64,000 bases of DNA from DATGEP01 sp035310125 (GTDB lineage: Bacteria; Chloroflexota; Ktedonobacteria; Ktedonobacterales; JADMIN01), in contig DATGEP010000346.1 of assembly GCA_035310125.1 (NCBI GenBank), forward strand, positions 1-64,000. Reading direction: 5' to 3'. Of the stretch, positions 1 to 8,297 are shown piece after piece. The stretch's first letter is position 1; each line of letters opens with the position of its first letter. The position numbers were made by a program, and so were the translations under genes. The notes under the pieces are model-generated. The model was given only the letters and a program-made list of their open reading frames with translations, was not told where the DNA came from and did no database searches.

Positions 1-1847
1 GTGTAGATCTTGTAGCCGCCGGTCTCCAGATCGCTGATGCCCCAGAGGTTGGCGAGCTGCTGCACTACGTAGTCCACGAAGTGCGGCGCGCGCTTGATGC
101 CCTCGTTAGTCGCGCTGCCGTTGCTCTGGCCCGCCCAGTGGTAGATCTGCTGGTTGATCAGGATGTTCTGAACTTCATCGAGAGCGGGCTGGACATCCGC
201 CTGGGTGAAGGTGCCCGCCGAGGCCGGCATCCCATTGTGCGCCAGATTATTCAGCACGGCGCTGGCGCGGCAGTAGACCAGCCACTCATGGCCGCGCACG
301 AGATACCAGTCCGGCCCGAAGCTGGAGATGAAGTAGTTTTCGTCGCACTCATGGCCGGGCACGAACGGATTATCCCACTGGCTCTGCTGGCAGGGGGCTT
401 TCACGCATGAGAACTGGACCGGCAGGTACAGCGTCGGCGCGTTCGGTAGGCCGGCGAGAATGGCTGCCTGCGCCCAGGAGAGCTGCTGGTTCGCCAGCTC
501 GTACTGCCCGTTGACGTCTTTCGGCTCCAGACCGAAGAAGTTGCGCGCCGCCGCCTCGATGCCCTGGTTCTGGTCGCCGTACGGAATGGTATCCAGATAC
601 ATCTCTAGAATCTGGGCTTTGGTGTATTGCTGCGTCACGCCGTAGGCCAGAATCGCCTCGTTGAGCTTGCGCTGGATTGCCTTCGTCGAGTCGTGCAGCA
701 CGATGTTCTTCACGATCTGCTGTGTGATCGTCGAGGCGCCCTGGGCGGAGCCGCCGGCCTTCAGGTCCACCGTCACCGCGCGGAGGGTGGCCTGAAAGTC
801 AATGCCAACGTTGCTGTAGAACGTGCGGTCCTCGGTGTCAATCGTGGCCCACTGCACCTTCTGGCTGATCTGGCTTAGCGGCACGTAGATCTGGAAGCCC
901 TGATCATTGTGGACCGTATAGAGCGGAAAGCCGTTGCGGTCGTAGATGGTGCTGCTGGACTGGTTCCTGAGGTTGGCGATGGCCTGGATATCAGCCGTGT
1001 GATACTGGTAGTAGTTGTAGGCATAGAGGAAGCCCGCGCCACCGGCGAAGACCGTGATGAAGGCCAGAGATATCCCGAGCAGCATGCCGCCAATCACCAG
1101 CAGCGGATTGGGCGGTATGCGCCCGCGCCGCCACTTCGCGGCCACCATCCGCACGCGCGACCGGCGATGCGACTGGCTCGCCAGCTTCTCGGCAATCTCC
1201 GCGGGAACCGCGACCCGGCGCGACGACGGGGGAGTGCCGCCACGCGTGGGAGGAGGCGTCGCGATGCGCACTGGCGGAGCGCCGGCATCCCGAATGGAGC
1301 GACCCGTGCGTGAGAGCGCCGCGCCAAGCTGGCGAGACATGCTGCGCGAGGCGTCGCGGGCCATAGACGCCATCGAGCGGCGTCCGCCGGTGCCGCTGCG
1401 CTCAGCCGTCCCGTAGCCGTCACCGTCGGGGCCACGCTGCCGGCCGGTCGCTGGTATTGGCGCGCGAGAGCTGCGGTCGGGCGTATCATTCGGGCGCCCT
1501 CCCCGTCCGGGCGCGGCATTACCTGGCCGCGAGCGCGGGCCGTACTCATCGCCGTCATCGCCGGGTGCGCCGCTGGCCGTCAGCGGCGAGCGGATGAACC
1601 CGCCGCCACCGCCGTTGCCGCCACGCCGTCCGCCGGGATCCGAGGGCGATCCGGGCCGGCCTGGCTTTCCGGCCCCACCAGGAGCGCCCGACCGAGATGG
1701 AGGAGACATACCGTCACGCGGGTCCTCATCCCGCGCGGGCCCTCGCCGCGCGCCACGCGGAGCGGCAGACCGATCGTGCTCATTCCGTTCGTCCGTCTGG
1801 CCTGCCCGTGTCCGATCGCGATTTGAGCTCCGGTTGTCTCGTTCCAT
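1..1847 (-). CDS. Class A penicillin-binding protein, 3' end outside window
   Basis: Bifunctional peptidoglycan synthase. Reading the minus strand from the ATG at 1847 (GGAGG 8 bases upstream) gives at least 615 codons that run off the left edge. The first ~240 residues are a cytoplasmic low-complexity tail rich in Arg, Gly, Pro and Asp. A single membrane anchor follows (~245-275), then the GT51 glycosyltransferase domain with EDRTFYS (catalytic Glu near residue 337) and STITQQ near 370. After the GT51 motif region, around LPNAPTLYLP, there is an unusual stretch with four Cys (SCVKAPC, HECDE, VYCRAS). The transpeptidase domain is mostly beyond the window. Family assignment is firm. The long Arg/Gly tail and the Cys-bearing stretch are the odd parts. 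Confidence 0.92.
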   Translation of the reverse strand, partial: MERDNRSSNRDRTRAGQTDERNEHDRSAAPRGARRGPARDEDPRDGMSPPSRSGAPGGAGKPGRPGSPSDPGGRRGGNGGGGGFIRSPLTASGAPGDDGDEYGPRSRPGNAAPGRGGRPNDTPDRSSRAPIPATGRQRGPDGDGYGTAERSGTGGRRSMASMARDASRSMSRQLGAALSRTGRSIRDAGAPPVRIATPPPTRGGTPPSSRRVAVPAEIAEKLASQSHRRSRVRMVAAKWRRGRIPPNPLLVIGGMLLGISLAFITVFAGGAGFLYAYNYYQYHTADIQAIANLRNQSSSTIYDRNGFPLYTVHNDQGFQIYVPLSQISQKVQWATIDTEDRTFYSNVGIDFQATLRAVTVDLKAGGSAQGASTITQQIVKNIVLHDSTKAIQRKLNEAILAYGVTQQYTKAQILEMYLDTIPYGDQNQGIEAAARNFFGLEPKDVNGQYELANQQLSWAQAAILAGLPNAPTLYLPVQFSCVKAPCQQSQWDNPFVPGHECDENYFISSFGPDWYLVRGHEWLVYCRASAVLNNLAHNGMPASAGTFTQADVQPALDEVQNILINQQIYHWAGQSNGSATNEGIKRAPHFVDYVVQQLANLWGISDLETGGYKIY

Positions 1848-1953
1848 GTCTCAACCTCCACACGGCGAACTTCGAGTGTATTCCGATTGGCCGCCAGTCC
1901 GGCGTCAATATCCTGTGCGCGCACTCCTGACCCAGCGGGGACCAGGCGTTGCT

Positions 1954-1982
1954 ATAGTACGCAGAAATGCTCGCTACCGCAA
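1954..1982 (-). promoter_or_regulatory. Possible sigma70 promoter for the PBP gene
   Basis: On the minus strand TTGCGG (1977-1982) is followed after exactly 17 bases by TACTAT (1954-1959), about 100 bases ahead of the PBP start. The match is partial (3/6 and 4/6), so this is a candidate only. The rest of the 324-base gap between the PBP and bioY (1848-2171) shows nothing else recognisable. A TATACT near 2127 could serve bioY but has no good -35. Confidence 0.35.
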
Positions 1983-2171
1983 ATTGATGGGAAAGAAGGG
2001 CCTATTTCACCTCCGCGCGCTCATGCGGCACACGCATCTCTGAAGGAGGCGGCCCGCAACGCATGAGCTCACGATGAGAGGGAATCCCCCGGGAGCGCTG
2101 GTGGACTGGAGGCGAGGCCGCCGCGTTATACTTCCAGGGCAGACACTCTGCGGATTTGGAGGTAGTTGTTC

Positions 2172-2978
2172 ATGATTTCCGCCGCTCCGTGGCGCGGTTC
2201 CCTGATTGACAAGCTCGTTCCGGGCGCCGAGGAACATCCGGCCAGCCACGCGCCCGCGCGCGATGTAGCCACGCTCGCGCTTGGCGCGCTGCTCGTAGCG
2301 CTGAGCCTCTGGCTCGATATTCGCTATCTCGGTCATCAAGCGACGACGCTGGCGGGTGTGCGCGTCGGAGCCCGCTCGCTCGTGGGCAATACCGTGCTCG
2401 CGCTGCTTTTCGTCGCTATGCTCGCCGCCGGAACGCGCTCCGTGGCCCGCACCCTCTGGCGCGACGTCGCACTCATCGCTGGCGGTACGCTGTTGCTTGC
2501 CCTCGCCGCGCATGTTGTGATGTATCTGCCTGGCAATCCCGTCCCGATCACCGGGCAGACCTTCGCCGTGCTCCTGCTCGCGGCGACGCTGGGCTGGCGG
2601 CGCGGTTACACCACCATGGCGCTCTATGTCACGCTCGGCTCAGCCGGTCTCCCGGTCTTCGCGGATGTCACCTCGCCCGTCACGTATGGCTATCTCGCCG
2701 GCTTCGCGCTGGCCGCGCTGGCCGTCGGGTGGCTCGCCGAGCGGGGCTGGGATCGCGGATTTCACACCGCCGTCGCCGCTATGCTGCTCGGCGAAGCGGC
2801 TATCTATCTTGGCGGCGTGCCCTGGCTCGCGCATTTTACGGGCTGGAGTCTCGCGGTGCGGCTTGGTCTCGTTCCCTTTCTCGTGGGCGATACGCTCAAG
2901 CTGCTGGCCGCCGCGCTCCTGCTGCCCGGCGCGTGGCTGCTGACGGGCCGGGCGAAGCGATTGGAGGTGCCAGGATGA
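2172..2978 (+). CDS. bioY: BioY, substrate-binding S component of the biotin ECF transporter
   Basis: Membrane protein that captures biotin and works with an ECF energising module or alone. The ATG at 2172 has GGAGG 9 bases upstream; a TTG two codons earlier is less likely. After a ~35-residue cytoplasmic N-terminus there are about six hydrophobic segments. The family signature is visible: PVPITGQTFAVLL followed by LGSAGLPVF, and near the C-terminus PFLVGDTLKLLAAA. At 268 residues it is longer than typical BioY (~190), mainly at the N-terminus and the first membrane segments. Its stop overlaps the next start (ATGA), so the thioesterase is co-transcribed. No ecfA or ecfT is adjacent. Confidence 0.9.
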   Translation: MISAAPWRGSLIDKLVPGAEEHPASHAPARDVATLALGALLVALSLWLDIRYLGHQATTLAGVRVGARSLVGNTVLALLFVAMLAAGTRSVARTLWRDVALIAGGTLLLALAAHVVMYLPGNPVPITGQTFAVLLLAATLGWRRGYTTMALYVTLGSAGLPVFADVTSPVTYGYLAGFALAALAVGWLAERGWDRGFHTAVAAMLLGEAAIYLGGVPWLAHFTGWSLAVRLGLVPFLVGDTLKLLAAALLLPGAWLLTGRAKRLEVPG

Positions 2979-3430
2979 GCAACGAGAGCGACCAGCGACC
3001 GCCCGACGAGACGCAGCCGCCGTTTTATGAGTACTGGAACCAGCTCAACATGCTGAGCTGGATGGGCGCTCGCATCACCGAAAGCGCCGACGGCCACGCG
3101 ACGGTCTACTTCGAGCCGGGCGAGCACCATCGCGGGGCGGGTCTCGGCGGGCGCGCTGTCACCGGCGCGGTGCAGGCATACATCTTCGATATCGTCACCG
3201 GCGCCGCCGTTGCATCACTGGCGCATGGCACGAAGCCGCAGGTGACCGTGAAGCTGGATGTCACGTTCGAGCGCCCTGCCTACGATGACCCGCTTACCTT
3301 CGAGGCGCACGTCCAGGCCGGAGGACGGCAGATCTCCTTCGTCGAAGGAGTCTGCCGCGACCGCAACGGCCAGCCCACGTCACGGTGCGTCGCCATCTAC
3401 CGGCGCTTCGACAAACGCCGCGAAGCCTGA
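2975..3430 (+). CDS. Hotdog-fold thioesterase, PaaI-like
   Basis: Predicted acyl-CoA thioesterase of 151 residues. The start overlaps the bioY stop by 4 bases and GGAGG lies 8 bases upstream. The central part HHRGAGLGGRAVTGAV and the following helix fit the hotdog fold, where a short helix is wrapped by a beta sheet. The typical second-half strand KLDVTFERPAYDDPLTFEAHV is also present. The usual HGG or ExxxxHG catalytic motif is replaced by HRGAGLGGRA, so exact substrate and activity cannot be given. Coupling to bioY might suggest a role near biotin or fatty-acid metabolism, but this is inference. Confidence 0.75.
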   Translation: MSNESDQRPPDETQPPFYEYWNQLNMLSWMGARITESADGHATVYFEPGEHHRGAGLGGRAVTGAVQAYIFDIVTGAAVASLAHGTKPQVTVKLDVTFERPAYDDPLTFEAHVQAGGRQISFVEGVCRDRNGQPTSRCVAIYRRFDKRREA

Positions 3431-3515
3431 AGCCACGTAGCGCTGTGACGGCCATTGCCGGCTCACAACCGGGCAGAGGCCGTCACGGGCAGGCTCTGCG
3501 TGCACGGGTGAGCAA

Positions 3516-4532
3516 TCACCACGGCCATTGGAAGCTCGCCGCGCGATAGATCGCCTCAACCGATTCCGCCTGCTCCAGGGCGTCTCCCAGCGGCAGGAGC
3601 GGCGCCGCACCCGTGAGCACGCAATCCGCGAAATGCTCTACCTGCAGCTGATACTGGTCTATCGCCGCGAAACGGTGCTCTATGGTGTCATCTTCCCGCT
3701 CGATACGGACAATCGTCTCGTTGAGGCCCGGTGTGAACGGGCGCGGCAGCAGCAGCCTGCCCGTTTCACCCAATATCTCCATGTGCTGATGCCACGGCAG
3801 CTCGAAGCTCGATTCGAGCATGCCAAGCCGCCCGCCGCCAAAATCGAGCACCGCCGCGACCGTCCGCTCCACCTCACTGCCCGACGGGACATCCACACGC
3901 GCGGCGACATCGCGCGGCGCCCGCCCAAATACCGCACGGCAGAAATTCAGCGGATAGCAGCCGACATCCATCAACGAGCCTCCCGCAAGGTCGGCGCGCA
4001 GGCGAATATCGTCCGGGCGGCTGCGGATGTCGAACGCGAAGGCGCCACGCGCCAGGCGCACCGGTCCAATGGCACCCTGCGAGATCTCCTCAAGCGCATA
4101 GCGAATCTGGGGATGGAAGCGATACATGAACGCCTCCATCAGCAGTACGCCGGCCTGCTGGCTGGCCGTGATCATCCGCCGCACCTCGTCCTCTGTCGCG
4201 CCCAGCGGCTTCTCGCAAAGCACATGCTTGCCCGCCGCCGCCGCGCGCATCGTCCACTCCGCATGCAGACCGTTTGGAAGAGGGATGTATACGGCGTCCA
4301 CGGCCGGATCATCCAGCAACGCCTCATATGTGGCATATGGCCGCGCGCCGGGGAAAAGATCCGCGACGCGCTCCGCGCGGGCCATGTCGCGACTGGCGAT
4401 AGCCGCAACCACCCCGTTGCTCGATGCGCGAATGGCCGGCAGCACAGCCTTGACGCCAATGTTCGCTGTACCCAGCACGCCCCAGCGCACGGGCGCCGGC
4501 TTCTCTCGTGGCATAGTCACGTCCGCTACCAC
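3516..4532 (-). CDS. Gfo/Idh/MocA family NAD(P)-dependent oxidoreductase
   Basis: Soluble dehydrogenase of about 338 residues that acts on sugars, inositols or related polyols. The N-terminal Rossmann fold begins with GVLGTANIG. The family signature VLCEKPLGAT (EKP, Lys in the active site) follows at ~100. The C-terminal domain has AGGSLMDVGCYPLNFCR, typical of the substrate-binding half. The GTG at 4532 is used here. An ATG six codons later is an alternative and neither has a strong ribosome site. It is transcribed alone, convergent with the thioesterase. The substrate cannot be told from sequence. Confidence 0.9.
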   Translation of the reverse strand: MVADVTMPREKPAPVRWGVLGTANIGVKAVLPAIRASSNGVVAAIASRDMARAERVADLFPGARPYATYEALLDDPAVDAVYIPLPNGLHAEWTMRAAAAGKHVLCEKPLGATEDEVRRMITASQQAGVLLMEAFMYRFHPQIRYALEEISQGAIGPVRLARGAFAFDIRSRPDDIRLRADLAGGSLMDVGCYPLNFCRAVFGRAPRDVAARVDVPSGSEVERTVAAVLDFGGGRLGMLESSFELPWHQHMEILGETGRLLLPRPFTPGLNETIVRIEREDDTIEHRFAAIDQYQLQVEHFADCVLTGAAPLLPLGDALEQAESVEAIYRAASFQWPW

Positions 4533-4815
4533 ACTCTTTCTTTCGAACGCTTACGAACCATCGTGTTTGCCGTTACTATACCAGCCAGATATGCGCCAGC
4601 GCCTGAGTGGGAGGAACAGGCGCGCACGACGCGGTATACTATGCGGAGGCAGCATCTCCGCTGGGCGCCGCCTGCCGCACCCGCCTGCCATGGACGCTGT
4701 AGGGGCGCTGCCTGCCGCGCTCGCTGTCATAAAGGGCGACGTATGGCGGCCGGCGCACTGCACTGTGTCATCGAACGCCTGGCTGCTGGACATTGGTCTG
4801 TATGAGGAGGTATGA

Positions 4816-5382
4816 ATGGCGCGAATCCGGCTGTCCGATCCTGAAGATGCCGACCCGAGGCTCCGGCCGCTCTTTGAGCGTTTCGAGCGCGAGCGCGGCA
4901 ACATGCCCAATATGTTCCGCACGATGGGGCTGCGGCCAGAGATCGCCGAGACTGCCGCCGCCCACATGCACGCCATCTTCTCAACAGGGACGGTTGACGC
5001 GCGCCTGAAGGAGATGCTGGCCGTTCGCGTCTCGCAGATCAATCACTGTGCCTACTGAAAGGCCTCCCATACTGCTTTGGCAAAGCAGCTAGGTGTTAGC
5101 GAAGACCTGCTCGACGCGATGTATCATATTGATGAGCACGCGCACTTGTTCACTCCAGCGGAACGTGCGGCGCTGACTTTGACCGAGCGCATGACGACCG
5201 ACGCGCACGGGGTGGACGAGGAAGTCTGGGCGGAGCTGAAAGAGCATTTCGATGATGGCCAGATCGTTGAGTTGGCGGCGGTGATTGGCCTCTTTAATTA
5301 TTTCAACCGCTTCAATGACGCCTTACGGGTAGACATCACTCCCGCGGCATATCCAACGGAGAACCATGACGACGAACGATAG
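4816..5382 (+). CDS. AhpD-like (carboxymuconolactone decarboxylase fold) selenoprotein with in-frame UGA
   Basis: Predicted thiol/selenol peroxidase-like protein of 188 residues if the UGA at 5056-5058 is read as selenocysteine (residue 81). Start ATG 4816 has GAGGAGG just upstream. The AhpD redox signature is Cx2CxxxH. Here it reads C78-A-Y-UGA81-K-A-S-H85, so the stop sits exactly where the second, peroxide-reactive Cys belongs. The frame stays open for 107 more codons with normal family sequence (TPAERAALTLTERMT, ELAAVIGLFNYFNRF). A perfect 7-bp hairpin with a GGC loop begins 13 bases after the UGA. A Cys-to-stop mutation is the alternative. The intact remainder and the hairpin favour Sec decoding, which would need selA/B/C/D elsewhere in the genome. 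Confidence 0.8.
5056..5088 (+). promoter_or_regulatory. Putative bacterial SECIS element after in-frame UGA
   Basis: The UGA at 5056-5058 is followed by a 7-bp perfect stem (5072-5078 CTGCTTT with 5082-5088 AAAGCAG) and a three-base loop GGC at 5079-5081. The loop starts 20 bases after the UGA and has G in its first two positions. These features agree with the published general model for bacterial SECIS elements (apical-loop G, 16-37 nt spacing). Function is inferred. Confidence 0.7.
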
Positions 5383-5464
5383 CAACGAGAGCACCGAATC
5401 CCAATCCCATGTCATGGTGACAGCGGTGGACACGATATTACGCAGTCCGACGAGCTGCTGGCGG
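5315..5464 (+). repeat. Left direct repeat flanking the catabolic island
   Basis: 150 bp matching 20994-21138 with only two clear substitutions before position 5400 and a short insertion/deletion patch around 5400-5415 (left copy has an extra 6 bases and lacks one A). It spans the 3' end of the AhpD-like gene and the first ~33 codons of its downstream neighbour. Sequence identity stops abruptly at 5464/5465. Confidence 0.9.
5366..5464 (+). pseudogene. 5' fragment of the 120-aa gene found intact at 21045
   Basis: The fragment begins with the same ATG and MTTNDSNESTES as the intact copy. The 6-base insertion and one-base loss near 5401-5415 then shift the frame, and homology ends at 5464. It continues in an unrelated frame to 5623 over the antisense of kdgK, which is not meaningful. 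It is a by-product of the repeat that borders the island. Confidence 0.8.
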
Positions 5465-5476
5465 GGCTCTCCAATG

Positions 5477-6520
5477 TCAACGCTGGACCCGTCCGGATGT
5501 ATTGCCACTCATGAGGGCTTGTACCTCGGCCAGTGTTACCAGGTTGAGATCTCCGGGGATCGTGTGCTTCAGGGCAGAAGCCGCTGTTGCGAAATTCAGC
5601 GCCTGTTCATCCCCCACCCCTGAGGTCAAGCCGTAGATCAGCCCAGCGGCAAAAGAATCGCCGGCACCGACCCGATCCACGATATGCGTCAAATCGTATT
5701 TCGTGCTCGCAAAGAACTCCCGGCCGTTGAACAAACAGGCCGACCATCCATTATGGCTGGCGCTATGGCTTTCCCGCACGGTGATCGCCTGGTACGTCAA
5801 ATTCGGGAACGCCTCGAAAACCTTTCTGCACAGCGCTTCGTAGCGATCGAGTCCTGCTTGACCAGGCGACGTCTGATGCCCTGCATCGCTGGAGTCAAGC
5901 GTAATACCAAGTGAAAGCTGGCAATCTTCTTCATTAGCGATGCCTACGTCAATGTGGCGGACTAACTCTCTCATCACTGCTGGGGCCGTCTTGCCGTATT
6001 TCCACAGCTTCCCACGGAAGTTGTAATCGCATGAGATGGGTACGCCGCGCTCCTTTGCGGCCCGCACCGCCTGCAACGACAGGTCCGCCGCGCGCTGGCT
6101 CAGAGCGGGTGTGATACCGCTGATGTGCAACCAATTTGCGCCTGTAAACACAGTATCCCAGTCAAAGGTTGCTGGCCCTGCCTCCGCCATGCTGGAGTGA
6201 CTGCGGTCATAGATGACGACCGATGGTCGCTGAATCGCTCCCGTTTCGAGAAAGTAGATTCCGAGCCGCTCTCCGCCACGTACGATCAGGGATGTATCCA
6301 CGCCGTGACTGCGCAACATCGCGATGCAGGCATCTCCTATCCGGTTCTCCGGCACCACGGTCGCCAGCGCGGCATCCATCCCCAAGTGAGCAAGCGAGAC
6401 GGCCACATTCGCTTCTCCGCCCCCAAAGGTGGCCTCCAGAAATGGCGACTGCAACAGACGCTCCAATTGCGGTGACTTCAAGCGCAGCATTACTTCACCG
6501 AGGGTGATAATTCTCGTCAT
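5477..6520 (-). CDS. kdgK: 2-keto-3-deoxygluconate kinase, PfkB family
   Basis: Phosphorylates KDG to KDPG with ATP in the cytoplasm. The 347-residue protein has the PfkB N-terminal GGGEANVAVSLAHLG substrate/dimer motif at 33-47 and the C-terminal DRVGAGDSFAAG motif at 282-293 with catalytic Asp288. The segment around 160-175 (SCDYNFRGKLW) matches the KDG-kinase subgroup, where N and R contact the substrate. The start ATG overlaps the stop of the KDPG aldolase gene by 4 bases (ATGA), so the two consecutive steps are translationally coupled. It is the last gene of the island operon and its stop lies 13 bases from the left repeat. Confidence 0.9.
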   Translation of the reverse strand: MTRIITLGEVMLRLKSPQLERLLQSPFLEATFGGGEANVAVSLAHLGMDAALATVVPENRIGDACIAMLRSHGVDTSLIVRGGERLGIYFLETGAIQRPSVVIYDRSHSSMAEAGPATFDWDTVFTGANWLHISGITPALSQRAADLSLQAVRAAKERGVPISCDYNFRGKLWKYGKTAPAVMRELVRHIDVGIANEEDCQLSLGITLDSSDAGHQTSPGQAGLDRYEALCRKVFEAFPNLTYQAITVRESHSASHNGWSACLFNGREFFASTKYDLTHIVDRVGAGDSFAAGLIYGLTSGVGDEQALNFATAASALKHTIPGDLNLVTLAEVQALMSGNTSGRVQR

Positions 6521-7212
6521 TGCTCCCTCTCATCTTCTCCGCGCAGGTGACGGACGATTGCTCGTGCTTCTCCCGCCAACCGCGCGATCTCGTCGAACTG
6601 GCCCGCGACGATTGCGTTGCTCGCTGCTATCCAGCTTCCCCCACAGGCTACGACGTTAGGCAGCGCCAGGTATTCTGGTAGAGTCGCTGCCTTGATGCCG
6701 CCGGTTGGGACGAACCGCACATCTGGAAACGGGCCTGCGAGCGCCTTGAGCATTCGCACTCCGCCAAGCTCCTCCGCGGGAAAGAACTTGAGCACCCTCA
6801 CGCCCCTGGCCTGTGCCATGAGTATCTCGGTTGCCGTTGCCACGCCCGGAAGCACCGGAATGTGTCGTTCCAGACACCACTCCACGAGGGTTGCATCAAA
6901 GCCCGGCGAGACAATGAAGCGTGCGCCGGCCTGTACGGCTTGCTCAGCCTGCTCTATAGACAGGATCGTTCCCGCGCCGATCAGCATGCCATCTAATTCT
7001 CCAGCCATCATGCGTATCGCCTCGGCGGCGACCCTGGTCCGGAAGGTAATCTCTGCGCAGCCAATGCCACCGGCAAGCAGTGCCCGGCCAAGCGGTACCG
7101 CATCTTCCGCTCTGGTGATCGTGATTACAGGCACTAAACCAATATGCCCAAGTGTCTCAAAGAGTTCCGTCACGGTCCGCCTGCCTTTCTTCGCGCGTGT
7201 GCGATTGGCCAT
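6517..7212 (-). CDS. eda: KDPG aldolase (2-dehydro-3-deoxy-phosphogluconate aldolase)
   Basis: Class I aldolase that splits KDPG to pyruvate and glyceraldehyde 3-phosphate. Motifs: LVPVITI near the start, AEITFRT (catalytic Glu), GAGTILS, SPGFD, and VLKFFPAE with the Schiff-base Lys, then FVPTGGI for phosphate binding. The ATG at 7212 is chosen because the frame further upstream to 7335 overlaps the HAD gene and lacks family sequence. A GTG 12 codons later, after AAAGGCAGG, is a second possibility. With that start the length (~220-231) is normal. Overlaps kdgK by 4 bases. Confidence 0.88.
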   Translation of the reverse strand: MANRTRAKKGRRTVTELFETLGHIGLVPVITITRAEDAVPLGRALLAGGIGCAEITFRTRVAAEAIRMMAGELDGMLIGAGTILSIEQAEQAVQAGARFIVSPGFDATLVEWCLERHIPVLPGVATATEILMAQARGVRVLKFFPAEELGGVRMLKALAGPFPDVRFVPTGGIKAATLPEYLALPNVVACGGSWIAASNAIVAGQFDEIARLAGEARAIVRHLRGEDEREQ

Positions 7213-7307
7213 CGCGAGCGCCACCTTCGAGCGATCTACCAGCCCACTCGTCCAGACTCTCTCGGGTATCTTCAAGAGGTGGCGCGATGTCCGCCTCAGG
7301 TTTGGAG

Positions 7308-8138
7308 TTAGAGCCAGCCACTCGCCTGCAACCATTCAATCGCTACTGCCACTCCGTCCCGCGTATTGGTCTCCGTCACCCAATCGGCAACGGCCTTCAC
7401 AACTGGCGGGGCATTACCCATGGCGATACCGACCGCGGCCACACGCAGCATCGCCCTGTCATTCTCTTGATCGCCTATCGCGACCATTTGTGTTACCTCG
7501 ATGCCGAGCCGCTGTCCCAGCGCCACCAGTGCCGCCGCCTTGTCTACTCCTGTGTGCGTAATCTCCAGATAGGTCGCGTGCGAAAACTGCCCCACACACC
7601 CCGCGGGCAATGTCTTCGCCAGGGCATTGAGAGCGGGAAGCGTCTCCGGCTCTCCGGCAATGCAGAGGAGCTTGTGCGGCGCTTCAGTGACCTGCGCAAG
7701 ATCTGGGAGAATGATCGGCGCATCCCCTGTTATGGCGCACTCGCGGCGCCACGTCGGATTCCACCTGGGAAGATAGCAGTCGTCCCCCGCAAACCATCCT
7801 ACACTGATGCCCTGTTCCAGAGCACGCGCCACCACCATCCGTGCTGAACCGATGTCCATGCGCTGCTCCGCGACCACCGCAGTCGGCGCGCCAGGCCGCG
7901 GATCAAGTAAGCAGGTCAGCGCACCTGTATAGCAGATGGCCCACCCCTCAATTCCTAGATCACCCATAATTCGTCGGAGAGAAGTGGGGCTGCGCGCCGA
8001 AGCCAGCACCACGCGCACACCCCTTTCAGCAACCTGCCGTACAGCTTCGCGGGTCGCGGCGGTGATCTGGTGATCGTCGTTGAGCAGCGTGCCATCAATG
8101 TCCACGATGAAGACACGTGCCTGTCTTCTCTGTTTCAT
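7308..8138 (-). CDS. Cof-type HAD phosphatase
   Basis: Haloacid dehalogenase-like hydrolase of the Cof/YbiV type, probably a sugar-phosphate phosphatase. Motif I is FIVDIDGTLLN with the nucleophile Asp, motif II is VVLASARS, and motif IV is VAIGDQENDRAML. The large cap domain lies between. The ATG at 8138 (MKQRRQ) places motif I 12 residues in, as usual. An upstream in-frame ATG at 8171 is possible. About 95 bases separate it from eda. In the island it may remove dead-end sugar phosphates, but the substrate is unknown. Confidence 0.85.
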   Translation of the reverse strand: MKQRRQARVFIVDIDGTLLNDDHQITAATREAVRQVAERGVRVVLASARSPTSLRRIMGDLGIEGWAICYTGALTCLLDPRPGAPTAVVAEQRMDIGSARMVVARALEQGISVGWFAGDDCYLPRWNPTWRRECAITGDAPIILPDLAQVTEAPHKLLCIAGEPETLPALNALAKTLPAGCVGQFSHATYLEITHTGVDKAAALVALGQRLGIEVTQMVAIGDQENDRAMLRVAAVGIAMGNAPPVVKAVADWVTETNTRDGVAVAIEWLQASGWL

Positions 8139-8297
8139 CGCGAGGTCGCATAACTTTCCCTGGGAGGGCATACCGCCTGGTGTTGAGATATCCTCACTTC
8201 CCAGGAGGTGTCCCCTCCCATCATCGGACGGGAGCCGTTCATGCCTTGGCACCTATTCGCGCGGAGGCTTGCTACCTCCGTGCTGGCAGCGTAGATG

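Noticed and set aside
3528..4805. Long plus-strand open frame of 425 codons
   Set aside because: It is antisense to the Gfo/Idh/MocA gene, Arg/His-rich and has no motif. The minus-strand reading has clear family signatures.
5056..5058. Simple pseudogene reading of the AhpD-like gene
   Set aside because: The stop is exactly at a redox Cys, the rest is intact and a SECIS-like hairpin follows. Kept as an alternative, not the main call.
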